This document shows positions 6,790 to 13,106 of a stretch of DNA of 13,461 nucleotides, piece by piece. The position numbers and the translations under genes were made by a program. Below the pieces are notes generated by a model. It ran no database searches. It saw only the letters and a list, made by a program, of their open reading frames with translations, and had not been told where the DNA came from. The DNA is from Alphaproteobacteria bacterium. GTDB taxonomy: Bacteria; Pseudomonadota; Alphaproteobacteria; RF32; CAG-239. The stretch is from contig JAFUXW010000173.1 in NCBI GenBank assembly GCA_017477035.1, forward strand, positions 1 through 13,461, written 5' to 3'. Position 1 is the first letter of the stretch. The number at the start of each line of letters is the position of its first letter.

Positions 6790-8457
6790 TTTTTTTGCAG
6801 AAATTCTTTTTACTTTAAGTGGAATTTTGATAGTAAACTCAGTTCCTTTACCGATTTTACTCTTTACACTTATCTTACCTGAATTTTTTTCAACCAAACT
6901 ACTGACAATTGCCAACCCTAAACCTGAACTTTTTGCATGGCTGTTTGCTGAATAAAAAGGCTCAAATATATGCTTTATTTGTTTTTCATCTATACCTATT
7001 CCGGTATCTTTTATTCTCAAAATCATATTTGCCGATTTTTCTAATCCGGTTATTTTTAATTCTCCTCCATCCGGCATTGCTTTTATAGCATTTTGCGCCA
7101 AATTCAATATCATCATTTTGAAATCAGCCTCGTTACCGGAAAAAGATAAATCATCGGAAATATCTGTAGAAACCACTATACCACGGCGTTTTGCCTCGTA
7201 ATCTATCATCAGCATCATATCTTTAACTGCTGATTTTACATCTATCAGAGTATTTTCCGTTTCAGAATAACGAGCCAATTTTAACAATCTTTCCGGAGTT
7301 TTAACTGTTTCTACCAGCTGATTATATGCCATAGTCAAATATTTTCTGCTGTTCTCGTCTTTGTTTATTTCCAAATTTGAAGCATCTAACAATCCTTCCA
7401 AAATCAGGCGAATAGCCCCAAGATTATTTTTCATTTCATGCGCTATTGATGTAGATAAAAATGCCAAAGATGACACCTTTTGCTGATGTGAAAAACGAAC
7501 ATCTCCACTCAAATCGTGAACAGCCTCAACAATGTAAAAATCTTGTTTGTTTTTTCCGAAAATTAAGCGAGAAGCATTTACATACAAAGGAATCTTTCCA
7601 ACTTCATGTATAGTGTGCAAATCTGTCGTATTCTCTTTAAAATGTCGTACCGGGCAATTATATCTGCTTATCGGACAACCCTCGCAATTTTCGTAACCAT
7701 ATGCCTCATAACACTTTCCTCCGATGCAATTTCTTTTTATATTCAGAAGTTCACCAAAAGCACGATTTACCATTATCACATTAAAATTTTTATCAATAAC
7801 GCGCACTCCGTCAGGTATGGCGTCTATCAATTGTTGTAAAAAAAGCTCTCTTAATTTACTTTCCTCAATATTTTGTTCGGTATTATCCAGCATTTTATTA
7901 AATGTGCTGAACAAAATATCAAATTCATCCTTAAAATAGCGATTTTTAGGCAATTCCAAACGACTTGAAAAAATACCTGCTGAAACATTGTTACTGATTT
8001 TAATTAATTTCTCTACCGGAACTATTACCCAGTAATCCAATAAAAACAACATGAGTAAAATAAAAAACACTACAAACAAAGCACTTATACCAACAATTTT
8101 CGCTCCGGTAATTATGGCTTCGCGGTTATTATCATAATTCTGTCTCAACTCGTCACTGAGTCTCTGTTCATTGCTTAATTCTTGTTGCGCAGTGTTTATT
8201 CCTTGCTTCAAGGGTATCAATTCTTTATTTGATACAAGATCTGGATACCTTGATGATATTTCCGCAAGTTGTTTTTGCATTCGAACCTTATCGTATAACA
8301 GACTTACAACATATTGATTTCTGATATAAACTGAATTTTGATTATCTTGTAATTTCTGCGAATATAAATTGGTAAAAATAGTCAAAAATATTATAACCAT
8401 TATCACTAAAAGGCAGAGCATGATGTAGATAATTTTTTTATTTAGTTTAAAATACAT
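6784..8457 (-). CDS. Membrane sensor histidine kinase with HAMP and Cys-rich PAS domain
   Basis: A 557-aa two-component sensor. Domain order: membrane segment 9-29, short helical periplasmic region about 30-115, membrane segment 118-141, HAMP about 142-195, PAS about 203-315, HisKA with phosphoacceptor H340 (SIAHEMKNN), and an HATPase_c domain with N-box NLAQNAIKAM (452-461), G1 DTGIG (484-488) and G2 SSGLGLAI (510-517). All catalytic boxes look intact. The PAS domain carries five cysteines in 25 residues (C244, C249, C258, C261, C268) in a GGKCY...NCEGCP arrangement, suggesting redox sensing, metal binding or an Fe-S cluster; the ligand is unknown. No response regulator gene is in the window, so its partner is elsewhere. 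AGGAGG lies 5 nt before the ATG and overlaps the bax stop codon. It is the last gene of the murJ unit. Confidence 0.93.
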   Translation of the reverse strand: MYFKLNKKIIYIMLCLLVIMVIIFLTIFTNLYSQKLQDNQNSVYIRNQYVVSLLYDKVRMQKQLAEISSRYPDLVSNKELIPLKQGINTAQQELSNEQRLSDELRQNYDNNREAIITGAKIVGISALFVVFFILLMLFLLDYWVIVPVEKLIKISNNVSAGIFSSRLELPKNRYFKDEFDILFSTFNKMLDNTEQNIEESKLRELFLQQLIDAIPDGVRVIDKNFNVIMVNRAFGELLNIKRNCIGGKCYEAYGYENCEGCPISRYNCPVRHFKENTTDLHTIHEVGKIPLYVNASRLIFGKNKQDFYIVEAVHDLSGDVRFSHQQKVSSLAFLSTSIAHEMKNNLGAIRLILEGLLDASNLEINKDENSRKYLTMAYNQLVETVKTPERLLKLARYSETENTLIDVKSAVKDMMLMIDYEAKRRGIVVSTDISDDLSFSGNEADFKMMILNLAQNAIKAMPDGGELKITGLEKSANMILRIKDTGIGIDEKQIKHIFEPFYSANSHAKSSGLGLAIVSSLVEKNSGKISVKSKIGKGTEFTIKIPLKVKRISAKKS

Positions 8458-8466
8458 TTCTGCCTC

Positions 8467-9357
8467 CTATTGAACATCTACCAATTGCGGAAAGTAATCT
8501 GTTTTAGCCAAACCGTAATGAACAATGGTATAGTCTATTAATCCCATAATATTACGCATATTATTATCATGCAAGAGATGAACAGTCAATTGTTCGCCAT
8601 AAGGCGGCCGATTAATATCGCGACTGAGTGCTCTTCCTACTCTGAAATAATCATAATTCACGTGAGAATTCATCTTTAATGCATGAGCTTCTATACTTTT
8701 TTCCAAAGAAGAATATGTCTTATATCGATAATCGGCATTTTCATCATCAAGCGGTTTCAAGCCATCATCGGTATACCACACCTCTTCCAAGTATAAAGAA
8801 TGCGCCTGTCTTACTAATCTCGACGTTCCCCAATCTGTATATGCTGCAGCCGATGCAATCATAATAGAGGGAGGAAGAACATCTATGTTTGTGAGTAAGC
8901 CTTTCAGCAAAAGGGCTGTTCGAGTGTCCCCCTGCATACGAGTAAAGACATCATATTTTTTTGCTTTTTCTTCCAATATCCTTAAATCATCTGCGCTTAA
9001 CTCCATATTGTTGGTATATTTATCATTAATATTTTCTATCAATGCCCTTTCTGCCGCAATTGCTTCATTAACCTTTAATACCAGCGGGAGTAATATACGT
9101 ATAAATGTTCGGTGTTTCGCTTTATTTTCCGGAATTTCATTCCAATCCGTCGGCATATTTTTCAAATATATTCTCGGATACTTTCCGTAAGCTTCTCTAT
9201 ATTCATCAAAATGATACTTTCGAAAAAGCTTTTCAACTTCTGCAGTTGTGGCAGATTCAACAAAAATAGCTCCATCGCGTTTTTCTAACACCGGCTCGGC
9301 ATATACATTACTTGCAAAAAAGATGCATAATAAAAATATTTCTACTATTTTTACCAT
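8467..9357 (-). CDS. bax: Bax-like glucosaminidase-family protein, catalytic Glu replaced
   Basis: Exported protein of the Bax/FlgJ glucosaminidase family, whose active members cleave glycan strands of peptidoglycan. The 296-aa product starts with a clear signal peptide (residues 1-20, cleavage after VYA). Recognisable Bax blocks follow: KHRTFIRILLPLVLKVNEAI (81-100), LPPSIMIASAAAYTDWGTSR (161-180), VWYTDDGLKPLD and SIEAHALKMNSH (221-232). In active relatives the third block ends in ESxWGTSR; here the glutamate position is tyrosine (Y173) and the next residues are T-D. The usual GNNLFG that follows is AHSLYL. Hydrolase activity is therefore unlikely, although the fold and export seem retained. 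The frame is clean. The gene begins 1 nt after the nfu-like stop, with a weak purine-rich binding site, and is followed 9 nt later by the kinase gene. Confidence 0.83.
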   Translation of the reverse strand: MVKIVEIFLLCIFFASNVYAEPVLEKRDGAIFVESATTAEVEKLFRKYHFDEYREAYGKYPRIYLKNMPTDWNEIPENKAKHRTFIRILLPLVLKVNEAIAAERALIENINDKYTNNMELSADDLRILEEKAKKYDVFTRMQGDTRTALLLKGLLTNIDVLPPSIMIASAAAYTDWGTSRLVRQAHSLYLEEVWYTDDGLKPLDDENADYRYKTYSSLEKSIEAHALKMNSHVNYDYFRVGRALSRDINRPPYGEQLTVHLLHDNNMRNIMGLIDYTIVHYGLAKTDYFPQLVDVQ

Positions 9358-9358
9358 T

Positions 9359-9883
9359 CTATTCTTTTAGCCTCACTTCCGTTATTTGAGGTAAATAGCG
9401 TTTAAATGTTTTTATTATAATATTTTGCAAAGTGTTTTGGGCGTACGGACATCCTGCACAATGTCCGGTAAACTGCACCTGCAGGACATCGTTTGATGGC
9501 ATAAATATTATAATATCACCTTTATCACGGTTAAGTGTGGGACGTATAAGCGCATCGGCCAAAGCCTCGCATTTTTGTATTAAATTTTTGCATCCGCCAC
9601 TTTGAGGTAAATTAAACGCCCCTTGCATACAATCATCTATGCAAGCAAGAGTAAGAGCTTTTATATCATCTTTATCATTTTTATCCGCATATTTGACCGA
9701 AATCATATTTTCAGTAAGCAAACAATATATTATTCCGTCAGTGGAAAAAATTTCGCGGATAAAATCGTTATCACAATTTTCCGAAGATATAAAGAGCATA
9801 GTATTTTTCACCAATACAGCATCTGACGGTAAATAAAAATTGATAATACACTTTTCTGCTAAATCTTCTGTCTTAATCAGCAT
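9359..9883 (-). CDS. NifU/Nfu-family Fe-S cluster carrier (NFU1-like)
   Basis: Cytoplasmic protein that carries or assembles iron-sulfur clusters for delivery to target enzymes. The 174 residues show two domains. The N-terminal part (about 1-87) follows the Nfu_N fold found in mitochondrial NFU1 and alphaproteobacterial homologues, starting MLIKTED and including IREIFSTDGIIYC. The C-terminal NifU domain (about 108-170) contains IRPTLNRDKGD, GHCAGCPYAQNTL with the cluster-binding pair C142-x2-C145, and YLPQITEV. The usual DGGD is RDKGD here. Three further cysteines (C81, C85, C98) lie in the linker, which I would not expect. The N-terminal domain is unlike that of E. coli NfuA, so no symbol is given. 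GGAG lies 6 nt before the ATG. It overlaps the DUF2333 gene by 11 bp and sits 1 nt ahead of bax. No isc or suf genes are nearby. Confidence 0.9.
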   Translation of the reverse strand: MLIKTEDLAEKCIINFYLPSDAVLVKNTMLFISSENCDNDFIREIFSTDGIIYCLLTENMISVKYADKNDKDDIKALTLACIDDCMQGAFNLPQSGGCKNLIQKCEALADALIRPTLNRDKGDIIIFMPSNDVLQVQFTGHCAGCPYAQNTLQNIIIKTFKRYLPQITEVRLKE

Positions 9884-11012
9884 TTTCGACTCCGGAAAGA
9901 TTATCTCTGATTTTCAAAGCAGCGGAAATGCTGCGAAGTAAATAATAATTTTGCATCAATAAATGCGGAGGAGTAAATGAGCTGTCGGCTCTACCATTGC
10001 GAATTACATATGGTGAATATTCCGCAGCTTTTTTCAGAGAAGCACTCATTCTAGTCCAATCTTCATACAGGTTATTTTTAACAATTAAATTTTTATAATC
10101 TCTGCATAACGTATTACTTATTTGCCACATTGCAAAGGCATATCCCTTATGCATATAAAATAAGTCATCAGCACCTCTATCAAACCAAAAAGAAGCATTT
10201 TCCTGATGATACGCCTCACTATCCAAGGTCAGTTTTTGTAACTTTGCACTGATTTTTTTTAACAGCAAACGTAAATCATCAACATCAGGTTTATATATAA
10301 CATCATGCATAAACTTGCGTAATTCGTTTCCTGCTTTGCGATACTGTGAGTTTGAAGAAGGGGCCAAATTAAATTTTCCTTTTCTGGACATTAGCCATAT
10401 ATTCGGAGCATAGCTAAGTAACTCATATGCGTTTTTTATTTCATTTTTTTGTTTATCTGTATTATATTTCATATACCTTAATGTACCTGTAATATCCTTA
10501 ACAGCGGTAATAATACCTATTTGAAAATGCGGCATATTATCTAAAATGTATGCCGGAAATACAACAGGCAAATTTGGTGTCCACATTTTATCATCTACTT
10601 CGCGCTTGATTAAAAAAGACATTGCATCAGCTGTCATAAAAAACGGCGCAGAATCATTTTTATCAATTTTATATTGCGTTTGAATATCAATATTTTCAAC
10701 TATTTTACTACCTAAAACATAGTAGAAAATCAAAAACATAGGAATCGTTGTTATTAGTATTTTCCAAGAATCGGACATTTTTTTTAGTAGTTTTTTTCCA
10801 AATTTATAAATTACCGTATTTTTCAGCTTATACTTTTTCACATTGTTAAACATTGTTACCGATATTTTCTTCCATTCTGCTTTTTGGATAAAAGAAAAAA
10901 TATTATGTCCCGTATTTTTTATTTCAGACAATACAGAGGTTATTTTTTTTACTTTGATATTTTTTATTTTTTCCGTCAATTTTGCAAATTTTACATTACT
11001 AAATTTAACCAT
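9873..11012 (-). CDS. DUF2333 family membrane-anchored protein
   Basis: Function unknown. The 379-aa protein matches the DUF2333 pattern: LIKREVDDKMWTPNLPVVFP (134-153), LDNMPHFQIGI (157-167), a long helical middle, YRKAGNELRKFM (224-235) and WFDRGADDLFYMHKGYAFAM (276-295). It has one membrane segment (about 84-100), placing the conserved domain outside the cytoplasm if the Lys-rich side stays inside. The first 80 residues form a strongly lysine-rich segment without obvious homology. GAGGAG lies 5 nt before the ATG. The start overlaps the murJ end by 8 bp, and the end overlaps the nfu-like gene by 11 bp, so it is embedded in one transcription unit with a lipid II flippase. A cell-envelope role is an inference from anchoring and context only. 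Confidence 0.82.
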   Translation of the reverse strand: MVKFSNVKFAKLTEKIKNIKVKKITSVLSEIKNTGHNIFSFIQKAEWKKISVTMFNNVKKYKLKNTVIYKFGKKLLKKMSDSWKILITTIPMFLIFYYVLGSKIVENIDIQTQYKIDKNDSAPFFMTADAMSFLIKREVDDKMWTPNLPVVFPAYILDNMPHFQIGIITAVKDITGTLRYMKYNTDKQKNEIKNAYELLSYAPNIWLMSRKGKFNLAPSSNSQYRKAGNELRKFMHDVIYKPDVDDLRLLLKKISAKLQKLTLDSEAYHQENASFWFDRGADDLFYMHKGYAFAMWQISNTLCRDYKNLIVKNNLYEDWTRMSASLKKAAEYSPYVIRNGRADSSFTPPHLLMQNYYLLRSISAALKIRDNLSGVENAD

Positions 11013-12576
11013 TTTTTCTCCTCATTATTTGCAGAATTTCACGATAATTTATTATTGACATCATTGTAGCTATAAACATAAAAAATGCAAGTGCTATGAT
11101 TCCCAAAAAGCACAATACCGCAAACAAAGAAATTTTACGTTCGGTATAATCCGGATAGCAATATAAGATTATATTATTTACTACTAAAACAAATACCCCC
11201 ATTAAAATAGAAGCTACAATAATTTTTCCCATTTTTTTTAATAATTTTATTGTAAAACTCCAAAAGCCCCGCTTTTTAAGACCCAATACGTATTGCAACA
11301 ATGATACGAATGCAGAAATTGTAGTTGCCATTGCAATTCCGACGTGACCGTAATATCTCATTAACATAAGATTAAATATTAAATTTGTCACAAAAACGAC
11401 TGCTCCGTATTTTACCGGAGTTACCGTGTCGCCTCTGGCAAAAAAATTCGGCATTAATGCTTTAGTCATTACATATACCGGTAACCCTATCGAATATGCA
11501 ACTACTGCATTTGCGGTCATCAGTGCATCGGTTTGCGTAAATTTGCCATGCTGAAACAACAATTTTACTATCGGATCTGCTAAAACAATCAAAAGCACTG
11601 CTGCCGGAAAAGATAATAACAATCCATATTCCACCGCTCGATCCTGAGTATGGCGAGCATTATCCAAATCACCGGATTTTAAATATTTTGATAAAATAGG
11701 TAGCAATGCAACACTTATTGCAGCTCCCACAACTCCCAATGGCAATTGTTGTAATCTGTTTGCATAGTAAAGCCATGATATAGCTCCGGTTCCAACCAAT
11801 GAAACCAAAATAGTGTCTACGACCATATTTATCTGATATATTCCTGCACCTATTACACCAGGGGCTATTCGCTTAAACAAAGTTTCAATCTCTGGATTCC
11901 GCATAATTTTAATTATATGCATATACGGATGAATTCTAACATCTATCTGTCTTAAAAAAACATTCAACCATAATATTTCAAGGAATCCGGCAACTGTTAT
12001 CCCCAAAGCTATGCCATGGGCTGCTGTCGGCATAAAAGGAACAAAAACATAAGCAGAAAATATCATGGTAAGATTGAGAATTATCGGTGCTGCTGCCGGA
12101 GCGGCAAATTTTTCAAAAGAATTCAGTATTCCACCCTGAAAAGAAACAATGGAAATTAACAGCAAGAAAGGAAAGGTAATTCGACATAATTCGACTGCCA
12201 ATTCAGATTTACCGGCATCGTTATAAAAACCCGGAGCCAAAATATCAACCACATACGGCATTCCGATTTCAAACAAAACCACAAAAAGTCCGACAATTAC
12301 CACCAACACAGAAATTGCTTGTGCTGCAAAAAAAATCGATTTCTTCTTGCCTTCCGCCACCAATTTTTGCGAAAACAACGGGACAAATGCACTGGTAAAT
12401 GCCCCTTCGGCAAACAAACTGCGAAATAAATTTGGCAATTTAAAGGCAACCACAAAAGCATCTGCCATAGCTGAAGCACCCAGCAAATTAGCCAACACCA
12501 TATCTCGTAAAAAGCCGGTTATTCGACTAATAAAAGTCAAACCTCCAAAAGTAGCAACAGATTTAAATAAAGACAT
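11005..12576 (-). CDS. murJ: Lipid II flippase MurJ (MviN)
   Basis: Inner-membrane flippase of the MOP superfamily that moves lipid II to the periplasmic face for peptidoglycan synthesis; usually essential. The 523 residues contain many hydrophobic segments consistent with the 14-helix fold. With the ATG at 12576, the N-terminal functional residues fall at exactly the E. coli positions: R18 (FISR), R24 (GFLRD), D39 (MADAF) and R52 (LPNLFRS), within the hallmark AFKLPNLFR-x-LFAEGAF block. GAGGAG directly precedes this ATG. A longer frame from GTG at 12627 would add 17 unconserved residues without a ribosome binding site. This is the first gene of the minus-strand unit, overlapping DUF2333 by 8 bp. 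A promoter with an extended -10 element lies about 50 nt upstream. Confidence 0.96.
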   Translation of the reverse strand: MSLFKSVATFGGLTFISRITGFLRDMVLANLLGASAMADAFVVAFKLPNLFRSLFAEGAFTSAFVPLFSQKLVAEGKKKSIFFAAQAISVLVVIVGLFVVLFEIGMPYVVDILAPGFYNDAGKSELAVELCRITFPFLLLISIVSFQGGILNSFEKFAAPAAAPIILNLTMIFSAYVFVPFMPTAAHGIALGITVAGFLEILWLNVFLRQIDVRIHPYMHIIKIMRNPEIETLFKRIAPGVIGAGIYQINMVVDTILVSLVGTGAISWLYYANRLQQLPLGVVGAAISVALLPILSKYLKSGDLDNARHTQDRAVEYGLLLSFPAAVLLIVLADPIVKLLFQHGKFTQTDALMTANAVVAYSIGLPVYVMTKALMPNFFARGDTVTPVKYGAVVFVTNLIFNLMLMRYYGHVGIAMATTISAFVSLLQYVLGLKKRGFWSFTIKLLKKMGKIIVASILMGVFVLVVNNIILYCYPDYTERKISLFAVLCFLGIIALAFFMFIATMMSIINYREILQIMRRKNG

Positions 12577-12585
12577 ATTCTCCTC
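12574..12585 (-). promoter_or_regulatory. Ribosome binding site that sets the murJ start
   Basis: On the minus strand GAGGAG (12580-12585) precedes ATG (12574-12576) by 3 nt; counted from GAGG the gap is 5 nt. No comparable site precedes the in-frame GTG at 12627. This supports the shorter 523-aa protein. Confidence 0.75.
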
Positions 12586-12631
12586 AGAAACATTATAATT
12601 ATGTTTTGTTTTTACTATATTTTCCACAGAT

Positions 12632-12661
12632 TGTATAACAAAATTGTTGTTTTTATAACAA
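12632..12661 (-). promoter_or_regulatory. Probable promoter of the murJ unit (extended -10)
   Basis: On the minus strand TTGTTA (12656-12661) and TATACA (12632-12637) are 18 bp apart. The -10 element is preceded by TGn (12638-12640), the extended -10 feature. Transcription would begin near 12625, giving a leader of about 50 nt before the chosen murJ ATG. It is the only promoter-like site found ahead of the five-gene unit. Confidence 0.5.
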
Positions 12662-12662
12662 A
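12634..12662. repeat. Direct repeat TATAACAAA over the murJ promoter
   Basis: The nonamer TATAACAAA occurs at 12634-12642 and again at 12654-12662, a 20-bp offset close to two helical turns. The copies cover the -10 and -35 regions of the murJ promoter. This could be a regulator site. In sequence this AT-rich, chance, or simple resemblance of the promoter elements, is a real alternative. Confidence 0.3.
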
Positions 12663-12687
12663 TAAATACTATATCGTAAAAAAACTA

Positions 12688-12716
12688 TTGACAAAACATT
12701 TTGTCTGTGTTATGTC
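12688..12716 (+). promoter_or_regulatory. Promoter of the 71-aa gene
   Basis: A perfect TTGACA (12688-12693) is followed after 17 bp by TATGTC (12711-12716), which is preceded by TGn (12708-12710), an extended -10 element. Transcription should begin near 12723, leaving about 25 nt to the ATG at 12749. It has the best -35 element and spacing of the promoter candidates in the window, suggesting substantial expression of the small gene. Confidence 0.65.
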
Positions 12717-12748
12717 TAAAGTAAGAATAAATTTTAAGGAAGAATAAC

Positions 12749-12964
12749 ATGAGTGATATGAGTAAAGATTTTACAGTAGGCGTGGTAACAAAATCTACGG
12801 GAATAACGGATAAAGCAGACATTCCGTTTGGGAAGTCTATGATGAATTCACTTGACCGCGGTTTTTCACCTATCACAAAATTGCAAGAAGTTGTAGTGGA
12901 AAGAATCCGAGAACAAGAAAATACCATGCAAATTGTGCGTGATAATTTCTTAAAAACTAGATAA
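12749..12964 (+). CDS. Small conserved-looking protein of unknown function (71 aa)
   Basis: I do not recognise this protein. It is judged a real gene because it has an AAGGAAG binding site (12736-12742), a strong promoter just upstream, and an intrinsic terminator 22 nt after its TAA, so it is a complete single-gene unit. Codon choice resembles its neighbours. The product has no signal peptide, membrane segment or cysteine. Its N-terminal part (residues 1-40) is polar and rich in Thr, Ser, Gly and Lys. Residues from about 43 on (KLQEVVVERIREQENTMQ) look like one long amphipathic, charged helix, which suits a protein- or nucleic-acid-binding role, but this is speculation. It is divergent from murJ and convergent with rplQ. 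Confidence 0.7.
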   Translation: MSDMSKDFTVGVVTKSTGITDKADIPFGKSMMNSLDRGFSPITKLQEVVVERIREQENTMQIVRDNFLKTR

Positions 12965-12986
12965 AATTTTTCATTGTTTTACTCCT

Positions 12987-13011
12987 AAACTCCCCGCTAG
13001 GGGAGTTTTTT
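12987..13011 (+). terminator. Rho-independent terminator of the 71-aa gene
   Basis: AAACTCCCC (12987-12995) pairs perfectly with GGGGAGTTT (13000-13008) around a GCTA loop, and the T run continues to 13011. The nine-pair stem with a G/C core directly after the small gene is a textbook intrinsic terminator. Confidence 0.9.
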
Positions 13012-13049
13012 CATTTGGTAAAAGTTTAACAATATTTGTGTTAACACAC

Positions 13050-13090
13050 AAAAAAATCCCTGTTGCCGACGTGCAAGCAGGGATTTTTTT
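13050..13090 (-). terminator. Rho-independent terminator of rplQ, bidirectional
   Basis: The outer stem pairs AAAAAAATCCCTG (13050-13062) with CAGGGATTTTTTT (13078-13090). An inner stem TTGC/GCAA (13063-13066 with 13073-13076) carries a one-base bulge at 13077 and a six-base loop. Read on the minus strand it ends in a T run 17 nt past the rplQ stop; read on the plus strand it also ends in a T run. It should end the ribosomal operon and back up the small gene's terminator. Confidence 0.88.
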
Positions 13091-13106
13091 ACATTTGCGG
13101 AAAGAT

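Noticed and set aside
6784..6830. T-rich stretch after the fieF-like stop as a terminator
   Set aside because: There is a T run (about 6790-6796) but no convincing stem before it, and the region codes for the kinase C-terminus.
6755..6955. Plus-strand 66-codon frame at the end of the fieF-like gene
   Set aside because: Mostly opposite the kinase HATPase_c coding region, with no ribosome binding site. Its apparent hydrophobicity reflects the antisense of a conserved domain.
7606..7939. Two overlapping plus-strand frames inside the kinase gene
   Set aside because: Antisense shadows of the PAS and HAMP coding region; no promoter, binding site or recognisable protein.
9623..9836. Two overlapping plus-strand frames opposite the Nfu-like gene
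   Set aside because: The minus strand encodes a recognisable two-domain Nfu protein. The plus-strand frames are low-complexity hydrophobic sequence without start signals.
12577..12627. Longer murJ start at GTG 12627 (17 extra residues)
   Set aside because: No ribosome binding site precedes it, the proposed transcription start lies at about the same place, and the ATG at 12576 restores exact E. coli numbering of R18, R24, D39 and R52.
12685..12927. Minus-strand 80-codon frame over the small gene
   Set aside because: It lies opposite the 71-aa gene, lacks a good ribosome binding site, and would run across that gene's promoter. The plus-strand gene has the promoter, binding site and terminator.
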